Source: Methylomonas sp. AM2-LC (GTDB taxonomy: Bacteria; Pseudomonadota; Gammaproteobacteria; Methylococcales; Methylomonadaceae). From it: a stretch of 64,000 bases of DNA. The notes beneath the pieces are model-generated. The model saw only the letters and a list, made by a program, of their open reading frames with translations. It did no database searches and had not been told where the DNA came from. Positions 17,288 to 26,453 of the stretch are shown here, in pieces. Numbering within the stretch: position 1 is the stretch's first letter; the number at the start of each line of letters is the position of its first letter. The stretch is from NCBI RefSeq assembly GCF_039904985.1, contig NZ_CP157005.1, positions 2,666,001 to 2,730,000 on the forward strand. Reading direction: 5' to 3'. The position numbers and the translations under genes were made by a program.

Positions 17288-18247
17288 ATGACTCAATTTA
17301 GCCATAACTATCCGTTCGATCCCAGTTACGGCTATAATCTTGATGGATTATTATCAGTTCCAGCTCCACAAGCACCTGCTGATTTTCAACAATACTGGCA
17401 ATTACGTTATCAGCATACCCTTAGCCATACCCCGCACTACTCGATTTCTGCGTGTGGGGCTCATGCCGGCTATTTGGTCTATGATCTTAGTTATGCTTCC
17501 ACTAACCATGTACAAATTAATGGTTGGCTGTTATTACCTGAACATCAGCAAATAAAACAAGGCATTGTTGTTGGTCATGGTTACGGTGGTCGTGATCAGC
17601 CTGACTATCATCTGGCTATTCCAAATACTGCATTTATATTTCCCTGTTTTCGGGGGTTAGCGCGTAGCGCTTATGCATCTGTTTCTTCTATACCTGATCA
17701 ACATGTATTGCATGGCATTCATAATCGTGACGACTATATCCTGGGTGGTTGTGTAGAAGATATATGGATGGCGGTCTCTGTTTTATTAGACTTATATCCA
17801 CATATAGGCAATGCCGTTGGTTATATGGGCATCAGTTTTGGTGGCGGGATCGGTGCTTTGGCATTACCGTGGGATAAACGTATACAACGAGCGCATTTTA
17901 ATGTGCCTACTTTTGGTAACCAACCCTTACGACTAACGCTGCAAACCATAGGCAGTGCAGCCGCTGTTAGACAATACGCCAGTCAGAATAGTCATATTGC
18001 TGCAACATTAGCTTATTATGATGCTGCATCTGCGGCCGGTTTTGTCACTCAAGCAGGACACTTTGCGTTGGCGCAGTTTGATCCTGTCGTCGCTCCACCA
18101 GGTCAATTTTCCTTATATAATGCCTGGGCTGCCGAAAAACATTTATTTATACTGGATGCTGGTCATTTTGATTACCCCAATAAAGCGCTGCAAGAAATGC
18201 AATTATTGACGGAATTACAGCAGTTCTTTGGAGACATGCAACCTTAA
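17288..18247 (+). CDS. Acetyl xylan esterase / cephalosporin-C deacetylase-like hydrolase
   Basis: A 319-residue alpha/beta hydrolase of the AXE1 family. The fold motifs are present: oxyanion strand GIVVGHGYGGRDQ, nucleophile elbow G-I-S-F-G-G-G (YMGISFGGGIGALALPWD), and near the C-terminus the acid and histidine regions (FDPVVAPPGQF, DAGHFDYPN). There is no signal peptide, so it acts in the cytoplasm, probably removing acetyl groups from small glycosides or sugars. It ends 3 bases before another esterase gene, making a two-gene operon. Substrate is unknown. Confidence 0.8.
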   Translation: MTQFSHNYPFDPSYGYNLDGLLSVPAPQAPADFQQYWQLRYQHTLSHTPHYSISACGAHAGYLVYDLSYASTNHVQINGWLLLPEHQQIKQGIVVGHGYGGRDQPDYHLAIPNTAFIFPCFRGLARSAYASVSSIPDQHVLHGIHNRDDYILGGCVEDIWMAVSVLLDLYPHIGNAVGYMGISFGGGIGALALPWDKRIQRAHFNVPTFGNQPLRLTLQTIGSAAAVRQYASQNSHIAATLAYYDAASAAGFVTQAGHFALAQFDPVVAPPGQFSLYNAWAAEKHLFILDAGHFDYPNKALQEMQLLTELQQFFGDMQP

Positions 18248-18250
18248 TTT

Positions 18251-18979
18251 ATGAATCGAGAATATCATCATTGGTACAGTCCGCGTTTAGAACGCGATAT
18301 GGAATTATTGGTATTTGGCCATGCTGGTGCCAAAGTATTGGTTTTTCCAACCCGCGATGGTCGTTTTTATGAATATGAAAATTTACGTATTGTAGAGTCT
18401 TTAAAAGATAAAATTACTGCCGGCTATTTGCAACTGGTGTGTTTGGACAGTATTGATCACGAAACTTTTTACTGTTTTTGGAATCGTCCTCAAGATCGTA
18501 TTTTACGACATATACAGTTTGAAGATTATATCCTGACGGAAGTTATGCCTTTTATGAATGCTAAAAATTCGCATGAGTGCTGGATTGCACATGGCTGCAG
18601 CCTTGGTGCTTATCATGCTGCCAATATCGCATTTAGGCATCCGCAATTGTTCCGCAAATTAGCGGCGTTTTCTGGACGTTTCGATTTGACCATGGGTGTG
18701 GAAGAATTTAAAGATCAATTCGACGGTTATTACAACGAAGATATTTACTTTCATACCCCCACTCATTTTTTACCTAATTTGACTAGCGAGAAACATATCA
18801 GTGAAATCCGTAAACTGGATATTATTATAGTCATTGGTAAAGAAGATCCGTTTCTTGAAAATAATCACTTACTTGGGCGCATACTCACGCATAAAGGCAT
18901 TCCACATGTCATGTACGAATGGGATGGTCGTGCGCATCAGGGGCGCTATTGGCGAAAAATGGCTCCATTGTATATTTAA
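18251..18979 (+). CDS. Putative esterase of the esterase D-like family
   Basis: A 242-residue alpha/beta hydrolase. It begins MNREYHHWYSPRLERDMELLVFG, and the nucleophile elbow is G-C-S-L-G-A-Y (WIAHGCSLGAYHAANIAF); an acidic residue in VIGKEDPFL and the histidine in GRAHQGRYWRKM complete the likely triad. It resembles the Pfam Esterase family (esterase D and related proteins). It has no signal peptide and is coupled to the AXE1-type gene 3 bases upstream, so the two may act on the same acylated compound. Confidence 0.75.
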   Translation: MNREYHHWYSPRLERDMELLVFGHAGAKVLVFPTRDGRFYEYENLRIVESLKDKITAGYLQLVCLDSIDHETFYCFWNRPQDRILRHIQFEDYILTEVMPFMNAKNSHECWIAHGCSLGAYHAANIAFRHPQLFRKLAAFSGRFDLTMGVEEFKDQFDGYYNEDIYFHTPTHFLPNLTSEKHISEIRKLDIIIVIGKEDPFLENNHLLGRILTHKGIPHVMYEWDGRAHQGRYWRKMAPLYI

Positions 18980-19010
18980 AGTAACGCTTAAGCTCTAGGG
19001 AGCTTCGAAA

Positions 19011-19072
19011 AACCTGGCTTTTGTGCTTCGACGGGCTCAGTACGAACGGTAAACTATTGATATACTACTGTA
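19011..19072 (+). repeat. Dispersed palindromic repeat, half copy
   Basis: This stretch (AGCTTCGAAAAACCTGGCTT onward, including GCTTCGACGGGCTCAGTACG) matches the left half of the full palindromic element at 41737-41875 with few differences. Here the right half is absent. The core 'TTCGAC-GGCTCAG-ACGAACGG' type of repeat is widespread in environmental Proteobacteria. It lies between the esterase pair and mscL. Confidence 0.7.
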
Positions 19073-19181
19073 GTTGATGAGGCTCGCTAATCTTGATCAT
19101 GATTAGCGCAATTCTAGATCGCACAATTGTTGCATTTGTATTATTCTATTCAATCTTAATAATAATTCAGGAGTAGAGTAA

Positions 19182-19589
19182 ATGGGTATATTACAAGAAT
19201 TTAAGGAATTCGCGATCAAAGGAAACGTTATCGACATGTCAGTCGGTATTGTGATCGGTGCTGCCTTTGGTAAGATAGTATCATCCTTTGTAGCAGACGT
19301 TATCATGCCGCCTATAGGCGTGTTAATTGGTGGTGTTGATTTCTCTAATTTAGCAATCACTTTAAAAGAAGCGGTTGATAAATCGCCTGCTGTCACCTTA
19401 AATTACGGTCATTTTATTCAAAGTACTGTTGATTTTACCATTATTGCTGCCGCCATTTTTGTGGTAGTCAAACTGATTAATAAACTCAAAAAAAATGAAG
19501 ACGCCCCGGCTCCAGCAGCTGCACCAGAACCTAGTCCTGAAGTGGTTTTATTAACCGAAATACGGGATTTATTGAAAAGCGCTAAATAA
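19182..19589 (+). CDS. mscL: Large-conductance mechanosensitive channel MscL
   Basis: A 135-residue protein, matching the family length of about 136. The N-terminal amphipathic helix ([44 protein letters not shown]) is highly conserved. TM1 lies at about residues 18-42 and TM2 at about 74-98 ([20 protein letters not shown]), with a charged cytoplasmic helix at the end ([13 protein letters not shown]). The pentamer opens at high membrane tension to release solutes during osmotic downshock. A strong Shine-Dalgarno (CAGGAG) precedes the ATG. Confidence 0.96.
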   Translation: MGILQEFKEFAIKGNVIDMSVGIVIGAAFGKIVSSFVADVIMPPIGVLIGGVDFSNLAITLKEAVDKSPAVTLNYGHFIQSTVDFTIIAAAIFVVVKLINKLKKNEDAPAPAAAPEPSPEVVLLTEIRDLLKSAK

Positions 19590-19595
19590 TTAGCT

Positions 19596-19631
19596 GACTT
19601 ACCCAAATTCCAATTGGAGTTTGGGTAAGTC
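19596..19631. repeat. Long hairpin downstream of mscL
   Basis: GACTTACCCAAA (19596-19607) pairs perfectly with TTTGGGTAAGTC (19620-19631), and the interior is itself nearly self-complementary. There is no T tract after it, so it is not a classical terminator; it may protect the mscL mRNA 3' end or aid termination in either direction. Confidence 0.6.
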
Positions 19632-20155
19632 ATGCCATTAGGCTACACCCGTCAATCCTATCAAAGCGACTTTCCTGCCGGAAAAAATTCATGTAAACCG
19701 TTACCCATTCCTGCATTCGGTGGCAATAACCGATTGTTAAGGCGGGTAATCAGGAAAAATTTAGAATGATCGGGTAAGCACCTAGCAAAAATGCCACTAT
19801 GCACTACATTGTGCAGTCTGTACGATTCGACATATTAAATTACATACAGACTTGTTGCTAAGTGCTTAACTACTTATAACGCTTTTCTACATAAAATTGT
19901 TAACAAACTTACGCCGGATTTAGACTTGTCTAGGTTTAGGTAGTCATTTAATAGGTAATAATACCTATATCTTTAATGCTAGAACTCATTATAAACTTAA
20001 ACTCAAGTTGTGCCAGTTAATAACTGATTGCGTCTGTCCAGATTAATACTGAATAAGCGGTAATGTTTATTATTAACGCGTAAATTTATAGGGCAACTTA
20101 TTGAAAGTTAATTGCATAAGTAGACTAGCCTATTATTCAAACTTAGGAGCAAGGA
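19632..20155. other. Non-coding gap before the PEP-CTERM-like gene
   Basis: About 524 AT-rich bases with no supportable gene in any frame. The last part must contain the promoter for the gene at 20156, which has a good Shine-Dalgarno (TTAGGAGCAAGG). I see no repeat or RNA gene. Confidence 0.5.
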
Positions 20156-20821
20156 ATGATACAAAATAATACTTTCCGATATTACCTTTTGACGATAATA
20201 GTGAGTCAATTTATATTAATGTCCGCACATGCCACACAGATTGTTACTGACATTATTACCACGCCTTATATTGGTACCAATGCAGAATTAGTGTTTGATT
20301 TTGTAGCAGGTGATGGAAACCTTTCCAATTCAATTACACTTTCTGGTTTCACAACGGATGGCGATTTATCTTCGGCTAACCCCACTACCCAGGGTGATGT
20401 AACTGGGAGTCTACAATCAAGTGTTGTTCTTAAAAACACACAGTTTTTCAATGAATTAATTCAACCGATAAAATTGGGTAACTCCCTTACTTTTAATTTT
20501 ACCGCCACTGAAAATTTTGATCCGCTTGCCAGTGTGCCTGATTCTTTTTCCATTTATTTATTAGATAGTAACGGTAGCAGTCTGTTTACGACCACCGATA
20601 TAACCACGGCTAATTCATTATTATTATTTAGTATCGATGGAACAGCATCGGGTAGTTTAACTTTGAATAAAGCCAGCTCCGATATCACTAATCCCGTTAT
20701 CTGGAAGGCGGGTGTACCTGATACGACTTTAGTGCCCATACCAGGAACGTTTGGGTTGTTTTCGGCAGCGATAATGGCGTTTATTTTTAAAAACCGTCGA
20801 CATATTGTTCATGCTGTTTAA
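20156..20821 (+). CDS. Secreted PEP-CTERM-like surface protein
   Basis: A 221-residue protein with an N-terminal signal peptide (cleavage likely after about residue 26, SAHA-TQ), a beta-rich extracellular body, and a C-terminal sorting tail: short VPIPGTFGLF motif, a hydrophobic helix (SAAIMAFIF) and a basic end (KNRRH). The tail follows the PEP-CTERM layout, with PIPG in place of the strict VPEP. The body (TSELVFDFVAGDGN-like, PDSFSIYLLDSNG) resembles small PEP-CTERM proteins of methanotrophs and cyanobacteria. Such tails are cut by exosortase, which is not in this window. It opens a cluster of exported proteins. Confidence 0.65.
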   Translation: MIQNNTFRYYLLTIIVSQFILMSAHATQIVTDIITTPYIGTNAELVFDFVAGDGNLSNSITLSGFTTDGDLSSANPTTQGDVTGSLQSSVVLKNTQFFNELIQPIKLGNSLTFNFTATENFDPLASVPDSFSIYLLDSNGSSLFTTTDITTANSLLLFSIDGTASGSLTLNKASSDITNPVIWKAGVPDTTLVPIPGTFGLFSAAIMAFIFKNRRHIVHAV

Positions 20822-20893
20822 ATTACAAACAGTTAGTCCACATTAAAACTGAAAAGTTACCCTGACTTAAACTTAAAACTATAGGTTGATATC

Positions 20894-22825
20894 ATGAAAG
20901 TAATATTCGTTATCACGCTTCTGGTCAACCTGTTATGCAGCAGTATTAGTCTTGCAGCGGTACTGAGTAATCAAAGTAATGTCAGTGGTCAAGTCAAAGC
21001 TGTTGTTACTGGGCTGGTACTGAATCGGACTACTCACACCTATGATTCAACCTTAACGTTAACCAATACCGGAAACCCTTTATACACCTCCATAACCGTT
21101 GCTGTTACCGGCTTACCAGCCAATGTAAAGTTACAAAATGCTACCAGTACAGATAATAATGGCAATCCTAGCATAGTTGTTGCCTTACCCAACTTAGGTT
21201 GGTTAACGGCGCAAAAGTTACCGGCTGTCACTGTTAAGTTTTCAAATCCAAAATTAATCAAATTTGGTATTTCTACCCTTATTTATGGCACCAATATTCC
21301 ACCCGTAGCGGTAACCACATACCATAACGATAATTTGCGTACAGGCTGGAATGCAAATGAAACCTTGCTTACCCCAGCCAATGTTGCAGATACTGCTAAG
21401 TTTGGTTTATTAAACACGGTCACACTTGACGATCAGGTGGACGCACAACCATTACTGGTACCGAATGTAAGCATTAGCAAAGGTAATTTTACGGGTACAC
21501 ATAATGTAGTGTATGTCGTTACTGAAAGTAATACTGTATATGCAATTGATGCATTAAGTGGACAAATACTATTAAGTAGTAATTTGGGATCACCGGTTGT
21601 GTGGCCTATTACCTGTATGAATAATGGTCCCAATGTGGGTATTACCAGCACCCCGGTTATTGACCCGATAAAGAATCTTTTATATTTAATTACTTACACG
21701 AGCGAAACTAATGGTCCTGTATATCGTATCCATGCGCTTGATTTAGGTAGCCTGACTGACAAAATTCCACCTGTGGTGATTACCGCCTCACATAAGTTGA
21801 CTGACGGTAGTGTATTTACATTCAATGCCACTTATCAACGGCAACGACCTGCATTGATTTTAACCAATAATAATGTTTATGCAGGCTTTGGCAGTTTCTG
21901 CGATTTGGGTGGCAATAAATCACGAGGCTGGTTGTTAGGCTGGTCTAGTGACACACTGCAACCCCTTACCGCAAATCAACTGACCGACAGCGAAGCCACT
22001 AATACACTAGCGCTTTCAGCTATCTGGATGTCTGGGTATGGCATTTCCTCAAACGCATCGGGTCAGTTATTTTTTATCACAGGTAATAGTGGGTCTAATG
22101 CTGACAACACAACCAGTTACAACGGTGTCAGTAATATTCAGGAAAGCGTGGTCAAAGTTTCGCCAGATCTAAGTACGGTTACAGATATTTTTACACCTTA
22201 TGATGTAAAGTTTCTTGATGATATAGATGGTGATTTTGGTGCTAGTGGCGTGCTGTTGTTGCCACCGCAACCTGGAAAAATACCCAATTTGGCTGTTGCT
22301 GCTGGAAAAAACGGATTAATTTACCTGCTTAATAGTGACAATTTGGGGGGATATACGGAGGGAGGGCCTGATAATGTTTTAGGCATTTCCCAGATGGGTG
22401 CATGCTTTTGTGGGCAGTCAATGTATGTTGATGGTAATGGTATAGCGCATGTTGTTACTAGTGGCGGGCTGCCAGTCAATACCTGGAAAGTACAGACTTC
22501 GTCAACTGAAGTTCCACAGCTTATTCATGAAGCCACATCACAAAACCTGAGTAGTGGCCAAGATTGGGGTTTTTTTACCAGTATCTCTTCAGCAGCTTCT
22601 GTTAATCAAATTATTTGGGCCGTCTCACGCCCCTTAAGTAGTACTTCACCTATTAAACTTTATGCTTTCGATCCAAACAATAGTTTGGCAACCATATTTA
22701 CCGCTGATGCTGGCACTTGGCCAAATATCGGCGGCAATGCAAATCTCGTTCCGGTTGTTGCAAATGGCTATGTGTACGTAGCGAGCTATAAACAATTAGC
22801 CATTTTTGGATTACTAACAAAATAA
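20894..22825 (+). CDS. Secreted beta-propeller (PQQ-like repeat) protein
   Basis: A 643-residue protein with a signal peptide (residues 1 to about 22, ending SLAA). Residues 25-130 look like a beta-sandwich adhesion-type domain (TYDSTLTLTNTGNPLYTSI). From about residue 140 the sequence begins TTYHNDNLRTGWNANETLLTP and continues with blade-like strands typical of PQQ/quinoprotein-type propellers (VVYVVTESNTVYAIDALSG, NLAVAAGKNGLIYLLNS). No catalytic or cofactor residues can be assigned, so it may be a structural or binding protein. It lies between a PEP-CTERM-like gene and a small exported protein and is probably cotranscribed with the latter. Confidence 0.65.
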   Translation: MKVIFVITLLVNLLCSSISLAAVLSNQSNVSGQVKAVVTGLVLNRTTHTYDSTLTLTNTGNPLYTSITVAVTGLPANVKLQNATSTDNNGNPSIVVALPNLGWLTAQKLPAVTVKFSNPKLIKFGISTLIYGTNIPPVAVTTYHNDNLRTGWNANETLLTPANVADTAKFGLLNTVTLDDQVDAQPLLVPNVSISKGNFTGTHNVVYVVTESNTVYAIDALSGQILLSSNLGSPVVWPITCMNNGPNVGITSTPVIDPIKNLLYLITYTSETNGPVYRIHALDLGSLTDKIPPVVITASHKLTDGSVFTFNATYQRQRPALILTNNNVYAGFGSFCDLGGNKSRGWLLGWSSDTLQPLTANQLTDSEATNTLALSAIWMSGYGISSNASGQLFFITGNSGSNADNTTSYNGVSNIQESVVKVSPDLSTVTDIFTPYDVKFLDDIDGDFGASGVLLLPPQPGKIPNLAVAAGKNGLIYLLNSDNLGGYTEGGPDNVLGISQMGACFCGQSMYVDGNGIAHVVTSGGLPVNTWKVQTSSTEVPQLIHEATSQNLSSGQDWGFFTSISSAASVNQIIWAVSRPLSSTSPIKLYAFDPNNSLATIFTADAGTWPNIGGNANLVPVVANGYVYVASYKQLAIFGLLTK

Positions 22826-22836
22826 GGGTGTGCAAG

Positions 22837-23172
22837 ATGCATTATTTACTGTCGATTATCATTGCAGGTTGGTGTTGTTTAGTCATTGGTGCAACCATCG
22901 ATAATGAAGAGCTACCCCCTGGTTTTGCTGGAAATTTAACCACAGGCAAAATAGTGAGTATAAGTGACAAACAATTTACCCTGGAAACCCCAGCTGGGAA
23001 ACTTGTGGAAGTTGATGCAAACGATGCGATTAAAAATTCCCGTAGCACGGTTCTGTATGTGGGGGAACAAACCCATGTTGTAGGCACTTATAACAAGCAA
23101 ACAGGAATTTTAAAAGCCTTTGTGATTCAACGTAGTAAAACAAATAATCAGTTACCTGTTGAGAAGAATTAG
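22837..23172 (+). CDS. Small exported protein of unknown function
   Basis: A 111-residue protein with an N-terminal signal peptide (MHYLLSIIIAGWCCLVIGAT). The rest is a small beta-rich domain (GNLTTGKIVSISDKQFTLET, then QTHVVGTYNKQTGILKAFVI) of the kind found in OB-like periplasmic domains. I chose the ATG at 22837, with AGGG 8 bases upstream; an in-frame GTG at 22828 is less likely. It follows the propeller gene after 11 bases and is likely in the same operon. No function is assigned. Confidence 0.6.
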   Translation: MHYLLSIIIAGWCCLVIGATIDNEELPPGFAGNLTTGKIVSISDKQFTLETPAGKLVEVDANDAIKNSRSTVLYVGEQTHVVGTYNKQTGILKAFVIQRSKTNNQLPVEKN

Positions 23173-23275
23173 GTAAATAGCCTGAATGAAAAATGGCCCC
23201 ATTTCAAGGAAACGACAATTAGGAATTATTGGTGTTGGTGACTACACTCCAATTCGAATAGGGAAAGGCATAAAC

Positions 23276-25066
23276 ATGCTGTTCGGTATTTCACGAAACA
23301 AAATATTCGCATTGTTAAGTTGTTCGTTGTTGATTTTTGGATGGGAAATTTGCTTGCATCCAGAATTAATTGCTAATCGTTTTGCGATGTTGCCACAAAC
23401 GAATATAACTGATTTTAAGCTAGCCAGTATGACGGTGACAGTATCATTGGGTCTGGTTTTTCTGTGTCTAATACCGTTGATATTGGCAAGATGGTGTTAT
23501 TTTGACAACATAAATCAGCCGGTCTATCAATTAATTTTAGGATTGACGGTTGCTTGTAGTTATCTGGCAATGCAAAAACCATTATTCAATTGGATAATTG
23601 ACGATGCGGCGATAACCTTTGCTTACGTGCAAAACTTTGTGAATGGCTATGGCTTGGTATTATTTCCAGGCCATGTACCTGAAGAAGGATATTCGGATAC
23701 CTCTTGGTTGTTACTGTTATCAGCAATGAATTATTTTGGCGCTGATATTCCGTACAGCGCCAAAATGTTAAGTATTGTGTTAGGTGTAGCGGCTTTAGGG
23801 TTGGCGTGGATAGTGGTGATTTACCATACACAGAAAATATCTGTCTATTTGCTAGCTCTACTTTTGGTACTGGGATTACAAGCACCCTTTCTAATATGGT
23901 CTGCATCTGGACTAGAACACGGCATGCAGGCTTTTTTGTTTGTATGCATTGTTAGAGCGGCGCAGCTGAATAGCTGGCGATGGATGACGTTTTGTTTATC
24001 GATATTAATATTAACCAGACCAGAAACGCCCTTAATTGTCATTGGTTGTGCTTTGGCTTTTGCCTCTGGTGAGACGTTTCGATATTCCACCTTTATTATC
24101 AATTGTCTGAAAATAGGACTATTGCCATTTATGGTATTAATAGTTTTATTAGTATTTCGTTTTAGCTATTTTGGAGAGCTATTTACCAATCCTTACTATG
24201 TTAAAGCTGTTGATGCCAGTTTTCTAAAAATACTTAATCCCTTTGGTAGTGGCTGGGGATATGTGTTTGATTGGTTAAGTTCCACCGCTTTGTATCTGGT
24301 TTTGCCATTGTTACCGCTGGTCAATTTACGCAATCCCGCTATTCGCATTGCTGCATCTATAGTGGTTTCGCAACTGATTTTTGTAATATATGCAGGGGGT
24401 GATTGGATGGGGCAGTATCGATTCTTAGCTCCCTTATTGCCAGTGTTAATGATATTGGTTGCAGACGCAGTGCCACGCTTTTGCCATGCTTTTGGTCAAA
24501 AAGCAAACCTTACCTTGCTTTTAATCACAGTGTTGATGTTTGTCGACGAAACTAAAGCGTTAGTGAATTTTTCAGCATTACCAACAACACCAATGTCTGT
24601 TGTCGCCACTATTGGTCAGGAGTTTGCCAATGTGGCAAAACGATTGTCCATTGCCCATCCTACCCTGGCTCATCACGATGCAGGCGGGGCGGCATATAAT
24701 GCAACTATAGATTTGATTGATTTAGGGGGGTTGGGTAGTAAGGCAATCGCTAAGCATATGAGTGATCGTGAATTTATGACTAAGTTGTTATTTGTTGATA
24801 TAAAGCCTACTTTTATTTTTGGATCGCAACAAGCTTTTGCTGCAGGTTTATCAAAATTTTATCAAGATCCACGTTTTGCGGAGCAATATATACCCTTGAC
24901 GTTTTCTAATAAAACTTATATGCAAGCGGATCTGAGTCATATTCGTAAAGACATATTGCCAAAAATTGCGCCACCCGGTATAGACTATGAACGGAATGCG
25001 GATAAAATAATAGCCGTTAGGGTTGAAGAGTCATATTTTGCCAAACATATCGATATGCAGTATTAG
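23276..25066 (+). CDS. Polytopic membrane protein, GT-C glycosyltransferase-like
   Basis: About 596 residues with roughly ten to twelve membrane helices and a soluble C-terminal part. The first extracytoplasmic loop reads DDAAITFAYVQNFVNGYGLV and is followed by E-E-G-Y-S-D-T-S-W, which matches the D-D-A-x-I-x-x-x-Y...E-G-Y-x-x-x-x-W signature of GT-C-fold, lipid-sugar-dependent mannosyl/arabinosyltransferase-like proteins. The start at 23276 is preferred because GGGAAAGG lies 7 bases upstream; an in-frame ATG at 23186 has no ribosome site. It may glycosylate a surface polymer or the exported proteins encoded before it. Sugar and acceptor are unknown. Confidence 0.6.
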   Translation: MLFGISRNKIFALLSCSLLIFGWEICLHPELIANRFAMLPQTNITDFKLASMTVTVSLGLVFLCLIPLILARWCYFDNINQPVYQLILGLTVACSYLAMQKPLFNWIIDDAAITFAYVQNFVNGYGLVLFPGHVPEEGYSDTSWLLLLSAMNYFGADIPYSAKMLSIVLGVAALGLAWIVVIYHTQKISVYLLALLLVLGLQAPFLIWSASGLEHGMQAFLFVCIVRAAQLNSWRWMTFCLSILILTRPETPLIVIGCALAFASGETFRYSTFIINCLKIGLLPFMVLIVLLVFRFSYFGELFTNPYYVKAVDASFLKILNPFGSGWGYVFDWLSSTALYLVLPLLPLVNLRNPAIRIAASIVVSQLIFVIYAGGDWMGQYRFLAPLLPVLMILVADAVPRFCHAFGQKANLTLLLITVLMFVDETKALVNFSALPTTPMSVVATIGQEFANVAKRLSIAHPTLAHHDAGGAAYNATIDLIDLGGLGSKAIAKHMSDREFMTKLLFVDIKPTFIFGSQQAFAAGLSKFYQDPRFAEQYIPLTFSNKTYMQADLSHIRKDILPKIAPPGIDYERNADKIIAVRVEESYFAKHIDMQY

Positions 25067-25434
25067 TTAACGCGCTAACAGATAATTGTATTGGGGAAAT
25101 AATATCTTAATACTGCTTTAATAATATTCAGTTTTTTAAATAAATATAGTGTAATGCTTTGTCAACTCATCGTCTATGCTAACCATTATCTTATGCTTGC
25201 ATAACGCTCATACAAATAGTGATTAATTCGAATTGATTTCCTAAACTCTTAACTGCAAAATGTAGTATTATAAGCTTATAAAAATTATAACTATTAATAC
25301 AATGTTCATTTTTAATTTGCAAAAAAAGCTTAATATTTTTTATACTATGCTTTAAGCCGTAAACTAAAAAACTTATTATTCTCAGCACCCAAATGGTTAC
25401 TTAAAATAACTTTACATGAACTAAGAGGTGCTAG
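25067..25434. other. AT-rich promoter region of the response-regulator gene
   Basis: No gene is seen in these 368 bases. A strong Shine-Dalgarno (AAGAGG, 25423-25428) sits just before the TTG start at 25435. The rest is AT-rich without a clear operator. Confidence 0.5.
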
Positions 25435-26373
25435 TTGAAAATTTTACTTGTTGAAGATACAAGAGCGGTTTCTGCATTAATGAATGCTAGGCTTTTAGCT
25501 TTTGGCTATGAAGTCATACTGGCCGAAAATGGAAAGATTGCCGTAGAGTTGTTTCTTCATTCGGCACCTGATCTGGTTCTTATGGATATAGAGATGCCTG
25601 TCATGAATGGTTTTGAAGCCACGCACCATATCCGCACTATTGAAGCCAAGCAGCAATGGGCTTGGACACCTGTTATTTTTCTGACTTCTTCTGATACGGT
25701 TGAAAATCTATTGTCTGCAATCGAAGCGGGTGGTGACGATTTTATAGCCAAGTCTGTCCCAGAAGCCGTTTTACAAGCCAAAATGACAGCGATGGCGCGT
25801 ATTGCAACACTTAGACAGCGCCTGTCTACAGCCAACCGCAAGCTAGATCAGCTTGCTAATCTAGATGGGCTAACTGGGTTGAGCAACCGCCGCAACATGA
25901 ATTTACAGATTGATACAGTATGGGGCAGTGCCTTACAGATGGGCTTGGCTTTTGGTCTGTTAATGCTGGATATCGATAATTTTAAAAAATTTAATGATAG
26001 CTACGGTCATCTGGCTGGCGACGAATGCTTAAAGCGTTTTGCGGGGGCGATTACTGAAGTGCTTAATAAAATGCTTTTTGATAAACTTGTTCAAAATGCT
26101 TTTGCCGCCCGCTATGGCGGCGAAGAATTTGCGGTGATACTGCCCAATGTAACAATGGAGGCGTTTACAAGCATTGCAACCACCATTGTTAATGCAGTTC
26201 GCCAGCTTTCCATTCCGCATAAAGAAAATGCCAACTGGCAGATTGTAACCGTCTCTATTGGCGGTACGCGAGTGGATGTTGCCGACGGTGAAGTTGTGGC
26301 TTTGTTTCATGTGGCGGATGAACGGCTTTATCGCGCCAAGCAAAATGGCCGCAATCGTGTGGAAATTGGTTAA
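25435..26373 (+). CDS. Response regulator with diguanylate cyclase (GGDEF) output
   Basis: A 312-residue protein. Residues 1-120 are a receiver domain with acidic pocket ED7-8, phosphoacceptor D51 (LVLMDIEMPVMNG) and the switch T/S and K regions. Residues 140-312 are a GGDEF domain with the active-site motif G-G-E-E-F at 228-232 and the GTP-binding LDIDNFKKFNDSYGHLAGD. An RxxD inhibitory site is not evident before the motif. It should make c-di-GMP when phosphorylated. The start is a TTG with AAGAGG 6 bases upstream; no ATG gives a full receiver. It converges with an EAL phosphodiesterase gene. No histidine kinase adjoins it. Confidence 0.9.
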   Translation: MKILLVEDTRAVSALMNARLLAFGYEVILAENGKIAVELFLHSAPDLVLMDIEMPVMNGFEATHHIRTIEAKQQWAWTPVIFLTSSDTVENLLSAIEAGGDDFIAKSVPEAVLQAKMTAMARIATLRQRLSTANRKLDQLANLDGLTGLSNRRNMNLQIDTVWGSALQMGLAFGLLMLDIDNFKKFNDSYGHLAGDECLKRFAGAITEVLNKMLFDKLVQNAFAARYGGEEFAVILPNVTMEAFTSIATTIVNAVRQLSIPHKENANWQIVTVSIGGTRVDVADGEVVALFHVADERLYRAKQNGRNRVEIG

Positions 26374-26390
26374 CTTAGCCTTTTATTTAT

Positions 26391-26416
26391 GCTGTTAAAA
26401 TCTAATGGTTAACAGC
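26391..26416. terminator. Hairpin between converging c-di-GMP genes
   Basis: GCTGTTAA (26391-26398) pairs perfectly with TTAACAGC (26409-26416) around a 10-base loop, placed between the two converging stop codons. There is no proper T tract on either strand, so it is at best a weak two-way terminator. Confidence 0.35.
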
Positions 26417-26453
26417 TCATGCTGGAGTATTACGAATAATTGACATGGAGTTG

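Noticed and set aside
23186..23275. Upstream start for the GT-C-like protein
   Set aside because: The ATG at 23186 has no ribosome site and adds 30 residues unlike a membrane-protein start; the ATG at 23276 has GGGAAAGG placed well.
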